Part shown: positions 9,889 through 16,079 of the stretch, one piece after another
Layout: the number at the start of each line of letters is the position of its first letter
How positions within the stretch are numbered: the first letter of the stretch is position 1
Assembly: GCA_046724665.1 (NCBI GenBank)
Contig: JBKOWZ010000180.1
Coordinates: forward strand, 1 to 29,418
Length of the DNA: 29,418 nucleotides
Direction of reading: 5' to 3'
DNA from: Actinocrinis sp046724665
Lineage (GTDB): Bacteria > Actinomycetota > Actinomycetes > Streptomycetales > Catenulisporaceae
The notes under the pieces: generated by a model
Database searches by the model: none
Seen by the model: only the letters and a program-made list of their open reading frames with translations
Told to the model about the DNA's origin: nothing
Position numbers and translations under genes: made by a program

Positions 9889-10887
9889 ATGGCGATGACC
9901 GCGGCGGTCAAGGACGAGCTGAGCCGGCTCACCGTGGTGAAGCCGTGCTGCCGGAAGGCGGAGGCCGCCTCGCTGCTGCGCTTCGCCGGGTCGATCCACC
10001 TGGTGCAGGGCCGGATCGTGATCGAGGCCGAACTCGACACCGCGGCCGCGGCGCGGCGGCTGCGCAAGGACATCGCCGAGGTCTATGGCCACACCTCGGA
10101 ACTCGGCGTGATGGCGCCCGGCGGGCTGCGCCGGGGGAGCCGCTACATCGTGCGCGTGGTCAAGGACGGCGAGGCGTTGGCCCGGCAGACCGGCCTGGTT
10201 GACGGCTGGGGCCGGCCGATCCGCGGGCTGCCGCCGCAGGTGGTGTCCGGGTCGGTCTGCGACGCCGAGGCGGCCTGGCGCGGGGCGTTCCTCGCGCACG
10301 GCTCGCTGACCGAGCCGGGCCGCTCCTCGGCGCTGGAGATCACCTGCCCCGGCCAGGAGGCGGCGCTCGCCCTGGTCGGCGCGGCCCGGCGGCTCGGCGT
10401 GTCCGCGAAGAACCGCGAGGTGCGCGGGGTGGACCGGGTCGTGGTCCGGGACGGCGACGCGATCGGCGCGCTGCTGACCCGGCTCGGCGCGCACGAGTCG
10501 GTACTGGCCTGGGAGGAGCGGCGCATGCGCCGCGAGGTGCGTGCGACCGCCAACCGGCTGGCCAACTTCGACGACGCGAACCTGCGCCGTTCGGCCCGCG
10601 CCGCGGTCGCCGCAGGTGCGCGGGTCGGCCGAGCGCTGGAGATCCTCGGCGCGGAGGCCCCGGAACACCTGGCCGTCGCCGGCCGGCTGCGCCTGGAGCA
10701 CCGGCAGGCCTCGCTGGAGGAGTTGGGCGCGCTGGCCGAGCCGCCGCTGACCAAGGACGCGGTGGCCGGGCGCATCCGGCGCCTGCTCGCGCTGGCCGAC
10801 CGGCGGGCCGCGGAGCTCGGCATGCCCGGCACCGAGGCCAGCCTGACGCCGGAGCTGTTCGCCGAGGCCGGCATCGGCGCCGAGTGA
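9889..10887 (+). CDS. whiA: Sporulation/cell-division transcription factor WhiA
   Basis: The 332-residue protein matches Streptomyces WhiA closely: MAMTAAVKDELSRL, CCRKAEAASLLRFAGS, RIVIEAELDTAAAARRL, and a very conserved central and C-terminal region including DRVVVRDGDAIGALL and RRMRREVRATANRLANFDD. The N-terminal two thirds is a degenerate LAGLIDADG homing-endonuclease-like fold, and the C-terminus (about 225-315) is a DNA-binding helix-turn-helix domain. In Streptomyces WhiA works with WhiB to switch on septation genes in aerial hyphae. ATG at 9889 is preferred over ATG at 9895 because AAGGAGG at 9872-9878 is ten bases away. Nothing is missing. Normally gap follows closely; here 1.47 kb of accessory sequence lies between. 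Confidence 0.97.
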   Translation: MAMTAAVKDELSRLTVVKPCCRKAEAASLLRFAGSIHLVQGRIVIEAELDTAAAARRLRKDIAEVYGHTSELGVMAPGGLRRGSRYIVRVVKDGEALARQTGLVDGWGRPIRGLPPQVVSGSVCDAEAAWRGAFLAHGSLTEPGRSSALEITCPGQEAALALVGAARRLGVSAKNREVRGVDRVVVRDGDAIGALLTRLGAHESVLAWEERRMRREVRATANRLANFDDANLRRSARAAVAAGARVGRALEILGAEAPEHLAVAGRLRLEHRQASLEELGALAEPPLTKDAVAGRIRRLLALADRRAAELGMPGTEASLTPELFAEAGIGAE

Positions 10888-10921
10888 GCCCGTCGGCCAG
10901 TGCCGCCGCCTAATTAACAGG

Positions 10922-10949
10922 CCCACCCGCCGAAGGCGGAAGGTGTGGG
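10922..10949 (+). terminator. Hairpin downstream of whiA
   Basis: CCCAC-CCGCC (10922-10931) pairs with GGCGG (10935-10939) and, after a 5-base bulge, GTGGG (10945-10949), with loop GAA. It begins 35 bases after the whiA stop. There is no T-run downstream, as is common for actinobacterial hairpin terminators. An AT-rich TAATTAA lies just before it. Confidence 0.4.
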
Positions 10950-11020
10950 GTGTGGTCTGTCGCTCTGAGACGCCTGAGGTGCGCGGGGTGTTCGACGCGT
11001 GCGCTGAAAGCATGAGCATG

Positions 11021-11408
11021 TGTGGTTGCCGAAGCGGAGTGCCCGTGACCACGAGTACGTGATTGCCGATGGAGTACCCGTGACTCTGTGGTGTCACAGT
11101 GTGCGGATAGTGGAGCGCCCGTGACCCTGGGGCCTCAGAGAGTGCGGGTGGTGGACTGTCCGTGACCTTGGGGTCTCACTATGTGCGGGTGGCGGAGCGC
11201 CCCTGACTCTGCTGGGGCTTCACAGTGTGCGGGTGGTGGAGTGCCTTTGGCTCTGGGGTCTCAGAGCGTGCGTGCGGTGGAGTGCCTGTGACACTGGGGT
11301 CTCATCGTGTGCGGGTGGCGGAAACGCTTATGACTCTGGGGGCTGACGGTGTGCGGGCGGCGATGTGCGGGTGGTGGTGTGCGCGTGGCTCTCTCTGGGG
11401 TCTCCTGG
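11021..11408 (+). repeat. Diverged tandem array of ~41-bp G/T-rich direct repeats
   Basis: At least six well-aligned units begin at 11100, 11141, 11182, 11226, 11267 and 11308 (41, 41, 44, 41, 41 and 42 bases). Older copies lie to the left (11021 and 11058), and a 14-base truncated unit (11350) plus a 45-base unit (11364) lie to the right. The core is GTGCGGGTGGTGGAGTGCC followed by a GTGAC and CTGGGGTCTCA block. Differences are mostly transitions and small indels across the whole unit, with no unique spacers. A typical unit is about 44% G and 10% A on this strand, so the array has strong strand asymmetry. A 41-base period does not preserve a reading frame, and short frames through it do not look like proteins. 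The decayed left flank (10945-11020) may contain further remnants. Confidence 0.85.
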
Positions 11409-11431
11409 TGTGGCCATTCGACGGTTCGGTG

Positions 11432-11458
11432 CGGTAACGTTACGGTTACGCGGTAACC
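11432..11458 (+). promoter_or_regulatory. Operator-like inverted repeats of the toxin-antitoxin module
   Basis: Two adjoining palindromes sit just upstream of the antitoxin: GTAACGTTAC (11434-11443, perfect) and GGTTAC-GCG-GTAACC (11444-11458, perfect 6-bp arms). The four GTAAC/GTTAC half-sites alternate in orientation. Antitoxins of the Phd/VapB type normally repress their own operon from such sites, so this is the natural candidate operator. The segment is much richer in AT than its surroundings. Confidence 0.6.
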
Positions 11459-11483
11459 TCGCTGTAATATTGCGTACGAAATC

Positions 11484-11498
11484 TGATAATCTGATTTT
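11484..11498 (+). promoter_or_regulatory. -10 element of a probably leaderless antitoxin transcript
   Basis: TGATAAT (11484-11490) is a good -10 hexamer with the extended-TG feature only partly met, and CTGTAA (11462-11467) is a weak -35 at 17-bp spacing. The ATG at 11499 is eight bases after the -10 and no ribosome-binding site precedes it, so initiation at or next to the ATG is likely. ATCTGAT is repeated at 11481-11487 and 11489-11495. Confidence 0.5.
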
Positions 11499-11762
11499 AT
11501 GCGCACCATGACCGCCACTGAAGCGTCCCGGAACTTTTCTGACCTGCTCGACCTGGTCGGGAGCGGTGAGACCGTCCGGATCACGCGGGGGAGCGAGCTG
11601 GTCGCCGAGATCGGGCCTGCCCGGCGGCGGACCGGCGCTTCGCTTGAGGACGCACTGCACGCCGCGTCGCTGCCGCCGCTTGATGACGACTTCGAACGCG
11701 ATGTCGCGTCGGCTGTCGGGCTCGTCGCGAACGACGGGGACGGTTCGTGGCCCGGCGCCTGA
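11499..11762 (+). CDS. Phd/YefM-type antitoxin (VapB partner)
   Basis: The 87-residue product has the Phd/YefM fold signature: MTATEASRNFSDLLDLVGSG, then ETVRITRGSELVAEIGPA at about 27-44, forming the DNA-binding N-terminal domain. The C-terminal part (about 50-80), LPPLDDDFERDVASA, is acidic and is the expected toxin-wrapping tail. It overlaps the downstream PIN-domain gene by 16 bp, the typical antitoxin-first arrangement. ATG at 11499 is used because of its spacing from the -10; ATG at 11508 (Met4) is an alternative. By family it should neutralise the PIN toxin and, with it, repress the promoter through the GTAAC palindromes. The module interrupts the whiA-gap order and its promoter is AT-rich, both consistent with acquisition by transfer. 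Confidence 0.88.
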   Translation: MRTMTATEASRNFSDLLDLVGSGETVRITRGSELVAEIGPARRRTGASLEDALHAASLPPLDDDFERDVASAVGLVANDGDGSWPGA

Positions 11763-12148
11763 TCCTGGACGCCAATGTTCTGATCGCCTATGAGCGCGGC
11801 ACCATCGACCGGGCGGTGTTCCAGTCGGACGAGCTGTCGATCGCGGCGGTGACACTCGCCGAGTATCGGCTGGCGATTGAGATGGCTGATACCGCGGAGC
11901 GTGCCGCGGTCCGCTCGCGGTGGCTGGACGTCGTTCTCGCCGAGGTCGAGGTGCTCGAGTACACGCACCGGACGGCTGATCATCACGCTCGCCTGCTCGC
12001 GCATGTGCGGCGGACCGGTCGGCCGCGCGGCGCCCACGACCTGATCATCGCGGCGCACGCGCTGGAGACCGCTCGGCTGGTGGTCTCCCGTGATGCGAAG
12101 GCGCGGTTCGACGATTTACCCGGCGTCTTGAGCCTCACCGCGACATGA
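11747..12148 (+). CDS. vapC: PIN-domain ribonuclease toxin, VapC family
   Basis: The 133-residue protein is a compact PIN domain. The acidic active-site residues are all visible: D8 in LILDANVLIAYERG, E39 in AAVTLAEYRLA, D98 in GAHDLIIAAHAL and D116 in VVSRDAKARF. VapC toxins are Mg2+-dependent endoribonucleases that cut tRNA or rRNA; the target of this one cannot be predicted. GTG at 11747 lies inside the antitoxin gene (16-bp overlap) and gives the expected family N-terminus, so translation is probably coupled. The length is typical and the catalytic quartet complete, so the toxin should be active. A second inverted repeat lies about 50 bp after the stop. Confidence 0.92.
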   Translation: MARRLILDANVLIAYERGTIDRAVFQSDELSIAAVTLAEYRLAIEMADTAERAAVRSRWLDVVLAEVEVLEYTHRTADHHARLLAHVRRTGRPRGAHDLIIAAHALETARLVVSRDAKARFDDLPGVLSLTAT

Positions 12149-12196
12149 CTCACTCGGCTCACACGATGCAGCAGGTCAGCGCTGCGGCTGATCTTC

Positions 12197-12212
12197 ATTA
12201 CCAGTAGGTAAT
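12197..12212 (+). repeat. Inverted repeat ATTACC-AGTA-GGTAAT after vapC
   Basis: ATTACC (12197-12202) and GGTAAT (12207-12212) are perfect arms around four bases, in a locally AT-rich patch between vapC and gap. The half-site GGTAA(C/T) resembles those in the operator before the antitoxin, and GTAATAT occurs both here (12208-12214) and at 11464-11470. It may be a second regulator site or a boundary trace. Confidence 0.45.
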
Positions 12213-12258
12213 ATCACATTCCGGGCCGGTTGGCTTAGCGATCCTCGCCCACGGTAAG

Positions 12259-12285
12259 TTGAGGCCTATCTATCACGGATATAAC
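12259..12285 (+). promoter_or_regulatory. Possible gap promoter
   Basis: TTGAGG (12259-12264) and TATAAC (12280-12285) form a housekeeping-type pair with a short 15-bp spacer. A start near 12292 would give a leader of about 65 bases before GTG at 12357. The short spacer makes this tentative. Confidence 0.35.
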
Positions 12286-12356
12286 CAGCACGCCGGGTGC
12301 AGGAGCGGCAGAGGCCTGATCCGGCGACGGCGTGCCCCGAGCGAGGAGACCGGTTC

Positions 12357-13382
12357 GTGACGACCCGCGTTGGTATCAACGGCTTCGGCCGCATCGGCCG
12401 CAACTTCTTCCGGGCCATCCAGGCCTCCGGCGCCGACATCGAGATCGTCGGCATCAACGACCTGGCCAAGCCGGAGATCCTGGCCCACTTCCTCAAGTAC
12501 GACACGAACCTCGGCCGGTTCCCGGGCACCGTGGAGGCCACGGAGTCCGCGTTGATCATCAACGGCCGTGAGATCAAGGTCGTCTCCGAGCGCGATCCCG
12601 CCGCGCTGCCGTGGAAGGAGCTCGGCGCCGAGATCGTGGTCGAGTCCACCGGCCTGTTCACCAAGGCCGAGGACGCCCGCAAGCACATCGACGCCGGCGC
12701 CCAGAAGGTCATCATCTCCGCCCCGGCCACCGGCGAGGACGTCACCGTGGTCATGGGCATCAACGAGGACAAGTACGACCCGGCGCAGCACCACGTCATC
12801 TCCAACGCCTCCTGCACCACCAACTGCCTCGCCCCGCTGGTCAAGGTGCTGCTCGACGAGTTCGGCATCGAGCACGGCCTGATGACCACCATCCACGCGA
12901 TGACCACCGAGCAGCAGCTGCTCGACCAGATCGCGCTGACCCGCAAGGGCACCATCGATCTGCGCCGCGCCCGCGCCGCCGGCTCGTCGATCGTGCCGAC
13001 CTCCTCCGGCGCCGCCAAGGCGCTGCCGGTGGTCATCCCCGAGGTCAAGGGCAAGCTGAACGGCTTCGCCTTCCGGGTGCCGGTCCCGGTCGGCTCGGTC
13101 ACCGACCTGACCGTGGAGCTCTCCCGGGAGACCACGAAGGACGAGGTCAACGCCGCCTTCAAGAAGGCCGCCGAGCAGGGCTCGCTCAAGGGCTACCTGC
13201 GCTACACCGACGACGAGATCGTCTCCGCCGACATCGTCACCGACCCGGCGTCCTGCATCTTCGACTCGAAGCTGACCCTCGCCCAGGGCGCCCAGGTCAA
13301 GGTCGTCGGCTGGTACGACAACGAGTGGGGCTACTCGAACCGCCTGGTGGATCTGATCAAGCACGTCGCCGCCTCGCTGTAG
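12357..13382 (+). CDS. gap: Glyceraldehyde-3-phosphate dehydrogenase, type I
   Basis: The enzyme oxidises glyceraldehyde-3-phosphate to 1,3-bisphosphoglycerate. The 341-residue product has the Rossmann motif GINGFGRIGR at 6-15, D35 in VGINDL (NAD preference), the catalytic C153 in SNASCTTNC and H180 in TTIHAMT, and the C-terminal GWYDNEWGYSNR. GTG at 12357 has AGGAG at 12344-12348, eight bases away. The segment after H180 is unusual: between LLD and DLRRARA there are ten residues (191-200, QIALTRKGTI) where the common form has about four (FPHK), and HAYTNDQ is replaced by HAMTTEQ. This is the S-loop region near NAD. No key catalytic residue is lost, so activity is expected. Confidence 0.97.
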   Translation: MTTRVGINGFGRIGRNFFRAIQASGADIEIVGINDLAKPEILAHFLKYDTNLGRFPGTVEATESALIINGREIKVVSERDPAALPWKELGAEIVVESTGLFTKAEDARKHIDAGAQKVIISAPATGEDVTVVMGINEDKYDPAQHHVISNASCTTNCLAPLVKVLLDEFGIEHGLMTTIHAMTTEQQLLDQIALTRKGTIDLRRARAAGSSIVPTSSGAAKALPVVIPEVKGKLNGFAFRVPVPVGSVTDLTVELSRETTKDEVNAAFKKAAEQGSLKGYLRYTDDEIVSADIVTDPASCIFDSKLTLAQGAQVKVVGWYDNEWGYSNRLVDLIKHVAASL

Positions 13383-13418
13383 CGGCGGCCGAAGCCGGAT
13401 CGAACGCCAGTCCGCACG

Positions 13419-13489
13419 GGACACCCCGCCGTGTCCGCACCGGGACCCGCACGACAGACCGCGGCCAGACCGCCGTCGTGCGGGTCCTG
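13419..13489 (+). terminator. Two successive hairpins between gap and pgk
   Basis: GGACAC (13419-13424) pairs with GTGTCC (13431-13436) over a 6-base loop. GGACCCGCACGAC (13443-13455) then pairs perfectly with GTCGTGCGGGTCC (13475-13487); one G-U and one further C-G pair extend it to 15 bp, with a 19-base loop. The second hairpin ends 27 bases before the pgk ATG. They may partly terminate transcription after gap or protect the gap 3' end, allowing gap to be expressed more than pgk and tpiA. Confidence 0.6.
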
Positions 13490-13516
13490 GCATGCGTCCC
13501 CACTTACGGAGAAACG

Positions 13517-14710
13517 ATGAAGACGATTGACGAGCTCGAGGTCTCCGGCAAGCGCGTGCTCGTGCGCGCCGACCTCAACGTGCCGCTGGACGGCACGCGC
13601 ATCACCGACGACGGCCGGATCCGCGCCTCGGTGCCCACGCTCAGCGCCCTGCTCGAGCGCGGCGCGAAGGTCATCGTGACCGCGCACCTCGGCCGCCCGA
13701 AGGGCGACCCCGAGGGCGACAGGAAGTACTCGCTGGCACCGGTCGCCGCGCGCCTCGGCGAACTGCTCGGCAAGCCGGTGGCGTTCGCCACCGACACCGT
13801 CGGCGAGTCGGCCAAGGCCACCGTCGCGGCGCTGGGGGACGGCGAGATCGCGCTGCTCGAGAACGTCCGCTTCAACCCGGACGAGACCAGCAAGGACGCG
13901 GTCGCGCGCGGCCGGTTCGCCGACCGGCTCGCCGCCCTCGGCGACCTGTTCGTCTCCGACGGCTTCGGCGCCGTGCACCGCCGGCACGCCTCCGTGTACG
14001 ACGTCGCGGAGTGCCTGCCCAGCGCGGCCGGCCACCTGATCACCGCGGAGCTGGACGTTCTCAAGCGGCTGACCGAGAACGTCGAGCGGCCGTACGCGGT
14101 CGTGCTCGGCGGCTCGAAGGTCTCCGACAAGCTCGGCGTCATCGACAACCTGCTGGACAAGGCCGACCGCATCCTGATCGGCGGCGGCATGGTCTTCACC
14201 TTCCTCAAGGCTCAGGGCCACGAGGTCGGCACCTCGCTGCTCGAGGCCGACCAGCTGGAGACCGTCAGCGGCTACCTCGAGCGGGCCAAGGACAGCGGCG
14301 TGGAGATCGTGCTGCCGGTGGACGTGGTCGCCGCGACCGCCTTCGCCGCCGACGCCGAGCACGAGGTGGTGGCCGCCGACGCGATCCCGGCCGACCGGAT
14401 GGGCCTGGACATCGGCCCCGAGTCCGGCAAGCTGTTCGCCGCGAAGCTGGCCGGCACCAGGACCGTGTTCTGGAACGGCCCGATGGGCGTGTTCGAGATG
14501 GAGCCCTACGCCGGCGGCACCCGCGCGGTCGCGCAGGGCCTGATCGACTCCGGCGCGTTCACCGTGGTCGGCGGCGGCGACTCGGCCGCGGCGGTGCGGC
14601 AGCTCGGCTTCGACGAGGCCGCGTTCGGCCACATCTCGACCGGCGGCGGCGCGTCGCTGGAGTACCTGGAGGGCAAGCTCCTCCCGGGCATCACCGTGCT
14701 GGAGGGCTGA
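13517..14710 (+). CDS. pgk: Phosphoglycerate kinase
   Basis: The 397-residue enzyme transfers phosphate from 1,3-bisphosphoglycerate to ADP in glycolysis. Family motifs run through the sequence: KRVLVRADLNVPLDG at about 11-25, VTAHLGRPKG near 55-64, LLENVRFNPDE, SDGFGAVHRRHAS, the VVLGGSKVSDK hinge, WNGPMGVFE for nucleotide binding, and the C-terminal VGGGDSAAAV with ISTGGGASLEYLEGK. ATG at 13517 has GGAG at 13508-13511, five bases upstream. The stop is three bases before the tpiA start, so pgk and tpiA form one operon, probably reached also from the gap promoter by read-through of the hairpins at 13419-13489. Length and motifs are normal. Confidence 0.98.
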   Translation: MKTIDELEVSGKRVLVRADLNVPLDGTRITDDGRIRASVPTLSALLERGAKVIVTAHLGRPKGDPEGDRKYSLAPVAARLGELLGKPVAFATDTVGESAKATVAALGDGEIALLENVRFNPDETSKDAVARGRFADRLAALGDLFVSDGFGAVHRRHASVYDVAECLPSAAGHLITAELDVLKRLTENVERPYAVVLGGSKVSDKLGVIDNLLDKADRILIGGGMVFTFLKAQGHEVGTSLLEADQLETVSGYLERAKDSGVEIVLPVDVVAATAFAADAEHEVVAADAIPADRMGLDIGPESGKLFAAKLAGTRTVFWNGPMGVFEMEPYAGGTRAVAQGLIDSGAFTVVGGGDSAAAVRQLGFDEAAFGHISTGGGASLEYLEGKLLPGITVLEG

Positions 14711-14713
14711 GCC

Positions 14714-15508
14714 GTGGCAGACGAGTCCCGTACCCCGCTGATGGCGGGCAACTGGAAGATGAACCTCAACCACCTCGAGGCCATCGCGCACGTCCAGAAG
14801 CTCGCCTTCACGCTCACCGACAAGGACTACGCGGCGGTCGAGGTCGCCGTGCTGCCGCCGTTCACCGACCTGCGCTCGGTGCAGACCCTGGTCGATGGCG
14901 ACAAGCTGAAGATTAAGTACGGCGCGCAGGACGTCTCGAAGCAGGCCTCCGGGGCGTACACCGGCGAGGTCTCGGCGGCGATGCTGGCCAAGCTCGGCTG
15001 CGCGTACGTCGTGGTCGGCCACTCGGAGCGGCGGCAGTACCACGCCGAGTCCGACGAGCTGGTCGCCGCCAAGGCCAAGGCGGCGCTCGGCAGCGGCGTC
15101 TCCCCGATCGTGTGCGTCGGCGAGGGCCTGGACGTGCGCAAGGCCGGAGGGCACGTCGAGTACACCCTGACGCAGCTCAGGGGCTCGCTGGCCGGCCTCA
15201 CGGCGCAGCAGGTCGAGAAGACCGTGATCGCGTACGAGCCGGTCTGGGCGATCGGCACCGGCGAGGTGGCCACCCCGCAGGACGCGCAGGAGGTCATCGG
15301 CGCGATCCGCGGGCAGCTGGCGGAGAGCTACGGCGGCGAGGTGGCGGCGAAGGTCCGGATCCTCTACGGCGGCTCGGTCAAGGGTTCCAACGCGGCCGGG
15401 ATCATGGCCGAGGCGGACATCGACGGCGCGCTGATCGGCGGGGCCTCGCTCGACGCGGAGGACTTCGTGCGGATCGTGCGTTACCGCGACCAAGGCGTCA
15501 ACGCGTAA
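14714..15508 (+). CDS. tpiA: Triosephosphate isomerase
   Basis: The 264-residue enzyme interconverts dihydroxyacetone phosphate and glyceraldehyde-3-phosphate. Catalytic residues are visible: N13 and K15 in MAGNWKMN, H103 in VVVGHSERR and E175 in VIAYEPVWAIGTG. The phosphate-binding ILYGGSVKGSNA and ALIGGASLDAEDF are near the C-terminus. GTG at 14714 follows the pgk stop by three bases, so the two genes are translationally linked. The gene ends ahead of a GC-rich hairpin and secG. Nothing unusual is seen. Confidence 0.98.
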   Translation: MADESRTPLMAGNWKMNLNHLEAIAHVQKLAFTLTDKDYAAVEVAVLPPFTDLRSVQTLVDGDKLKIKYGAQDVSKQASGAYTGEVSAAMLAKLGCAYVVVGHSERRQYHAESDELVAAKAKAALGSGVSPIVCVGEGLDVRKAGGHVEYTLTQLRGSLAGLTAQQVEKTVIAYEPVWAIGTGEVATPQDAQEVIGAIRGQLAESYGGEVAAKVRILYGGSVKGSNAAGIMAEADIDGALIGGASLDAEDFVRIVRYRDQGVNA

Positions 15509-15535
15509 CTTACCCGGCACTGGCCTGGAGGGAAG

Positions 15536-15556
15536 GGGGCCGGTAAGCTCGGCCCC
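15536..15556 (+). terminator. Hairpin after tpiA
   Basis: GGGGCCG (15536-15542) pairs with CGGCCCC (15550-15556) around a 7-base loop, 28 bases after the tpiA stop. It is a likely terminator or pause of the pgk-tpiA transcript; no T-run follows. The remaining 60 bases up to secG would hold its promoter, which I cannot define. Confidence 0.5.
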
Positions 15557-15618
15557 GGCCCCTGCCCTCAGAGCGGCCTCGTCCTCGCATCGGACCGTAG
15601 TAGAGAGAAGAACCGCAC

Positions 15619-15849
15619 GTGGTCGTCGCAATGGAGATCATCCTCGCCGTCACCAGCCTGCTGCTGGTCGTCTTCGTTCTGCTGCACAAGGGCAAGGGCG
15701 GCGGCCTCTCCGACATGTTCGGCGGCGGCTTCACCTCGCAGCACGGCGGCTCGTCGGTCGTGGAGAAGAACCTCGACCGGATCACGATCGTGCTCACGAT
15801 CATCTGGGTGGCCTCGATCGTCGGGCTCGGCCTCGCGTACAAGCCGTAG
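15619..15849 (+). CDS. secG: Preprotein translocase subunit SecG
   Basis: The 76-residue protein has the SecG plan: an N-terminal membrane segment (about 5-22, EIILAVTSLLLVVFVLLH), the conserved loop KGKGGGLSDMFGGGF at 24-38, a polar linker, and a second membrane segment (about 54-74) ending AYKP. SecG assists SecYEG in protein export. GTG at 15619 is chosen because GAGAAG at 15605-15610 is eight bases away and the family usually begins MVxx; ATG at 15631 is the alternative. It lies between tpiA and rbpA, as in other actinobacteria, and is followed by a large hairpin. Confidence 0.95.
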   Translation: MVVAMEIILAVTSLLLVVFVLLHKGKGGGLSDMFGGGFTSQHGGSSVVEKNLDRITIVLTIIWVASIVGLGLAYKP

Positions 15850-15891
15850 CCGCCCCGTCGTGCTCCGTATCAAGGCCGCAAGCCTCCCTTG

Positions 15892-15944
15892 ACGCGCCGT
15901 CAACCGGGAGTTCCATCGGAATCTCCCGCGAGGTGACGGCGCGT
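15892..15944 (+). terminator. Large two-part hairpin between secG and rbpA
   Basis: ACGCGCCGTCA (15892-15902) is perfectly complementary to TGACGGCGCGT (15934-15944). Nested inside, CGGGAGTTCC (15905-15914) pairs with GGAA-CTCCCG (15918-15928, one bulged T) over a three-base loop. Altogether about 21 base pairs form, separated by a small internal loop. It starts 43 bases after secG and ends 135 bases before rbpA, so it is most simply the secG terminator. Confidence 0.6.
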
Positions 15945-15996
15945 AGCATGATGTGACATAAGCCCCGTCCTGCCCGACCGGAACCGGGACGACCGC

Positions 15997-16063
15997 CGTA
16001 CACGTCTCCGTTTTCGCTCGTACACTGGTGCATCGCGCACCGTACGGGGCGAGGATCGATCCT
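15997..16063 (+). promoter_or_regulatory. rbpA upstream region: CGTAC repeats, -10 candidate and palindrome
   Basis: CGTAC occurs at 15997, 16019 and 16041, exactly 22 bases apart; the first two copies extend to CGTACAC. TACACT (16021-16026), inside the second copy, is a plausible -10 giving a leader of about 48 bases. AGGATCGATCCT (16052-16063) is a perfect 12-bp palindrome directly before the ribosome-binding site. GGAAC-N19-GTC from 15980 is only a weak match to a SigR-type promoter. Confidence 0.4.
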
Positions 16064-16079
16064 GTCAGGGAGACGAACA

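Noticed and set aside
11021..11408. CRISPR array
   Set aside because: Units are similar along their whole 41 bases with no constant-repeat/unique-spacer division, and no cas genes are present.
11225..11437. 70-codon frame in the repeat array
   Set aside because: The unit length is not a multiple of three, so the frame shifts between units; no ribosome site or protein-like pattern is seen.
11261..12058. 265-codon minus-strand frame opposite the toxin-antitoxin genes
   Set aside because: The plus-strand pair has clear Phd and PIN motifs and a typical overlap; the reverse frame has none.
13331..15631. 766-codon open frame on the minus strand
   Set aside because: It covers pgk and tpiA in reverse, with low-complexity Arg/Gly/Val composition and no domain signature.
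15980..16006. SigR-type promoter for rbpA
   Set aside because: GGAAC-N19-GTC deviates at the first G of GGGAA and at the final T of GTT, so it is too weak to call, although rbpA is a known SigR target in Streptomyces.
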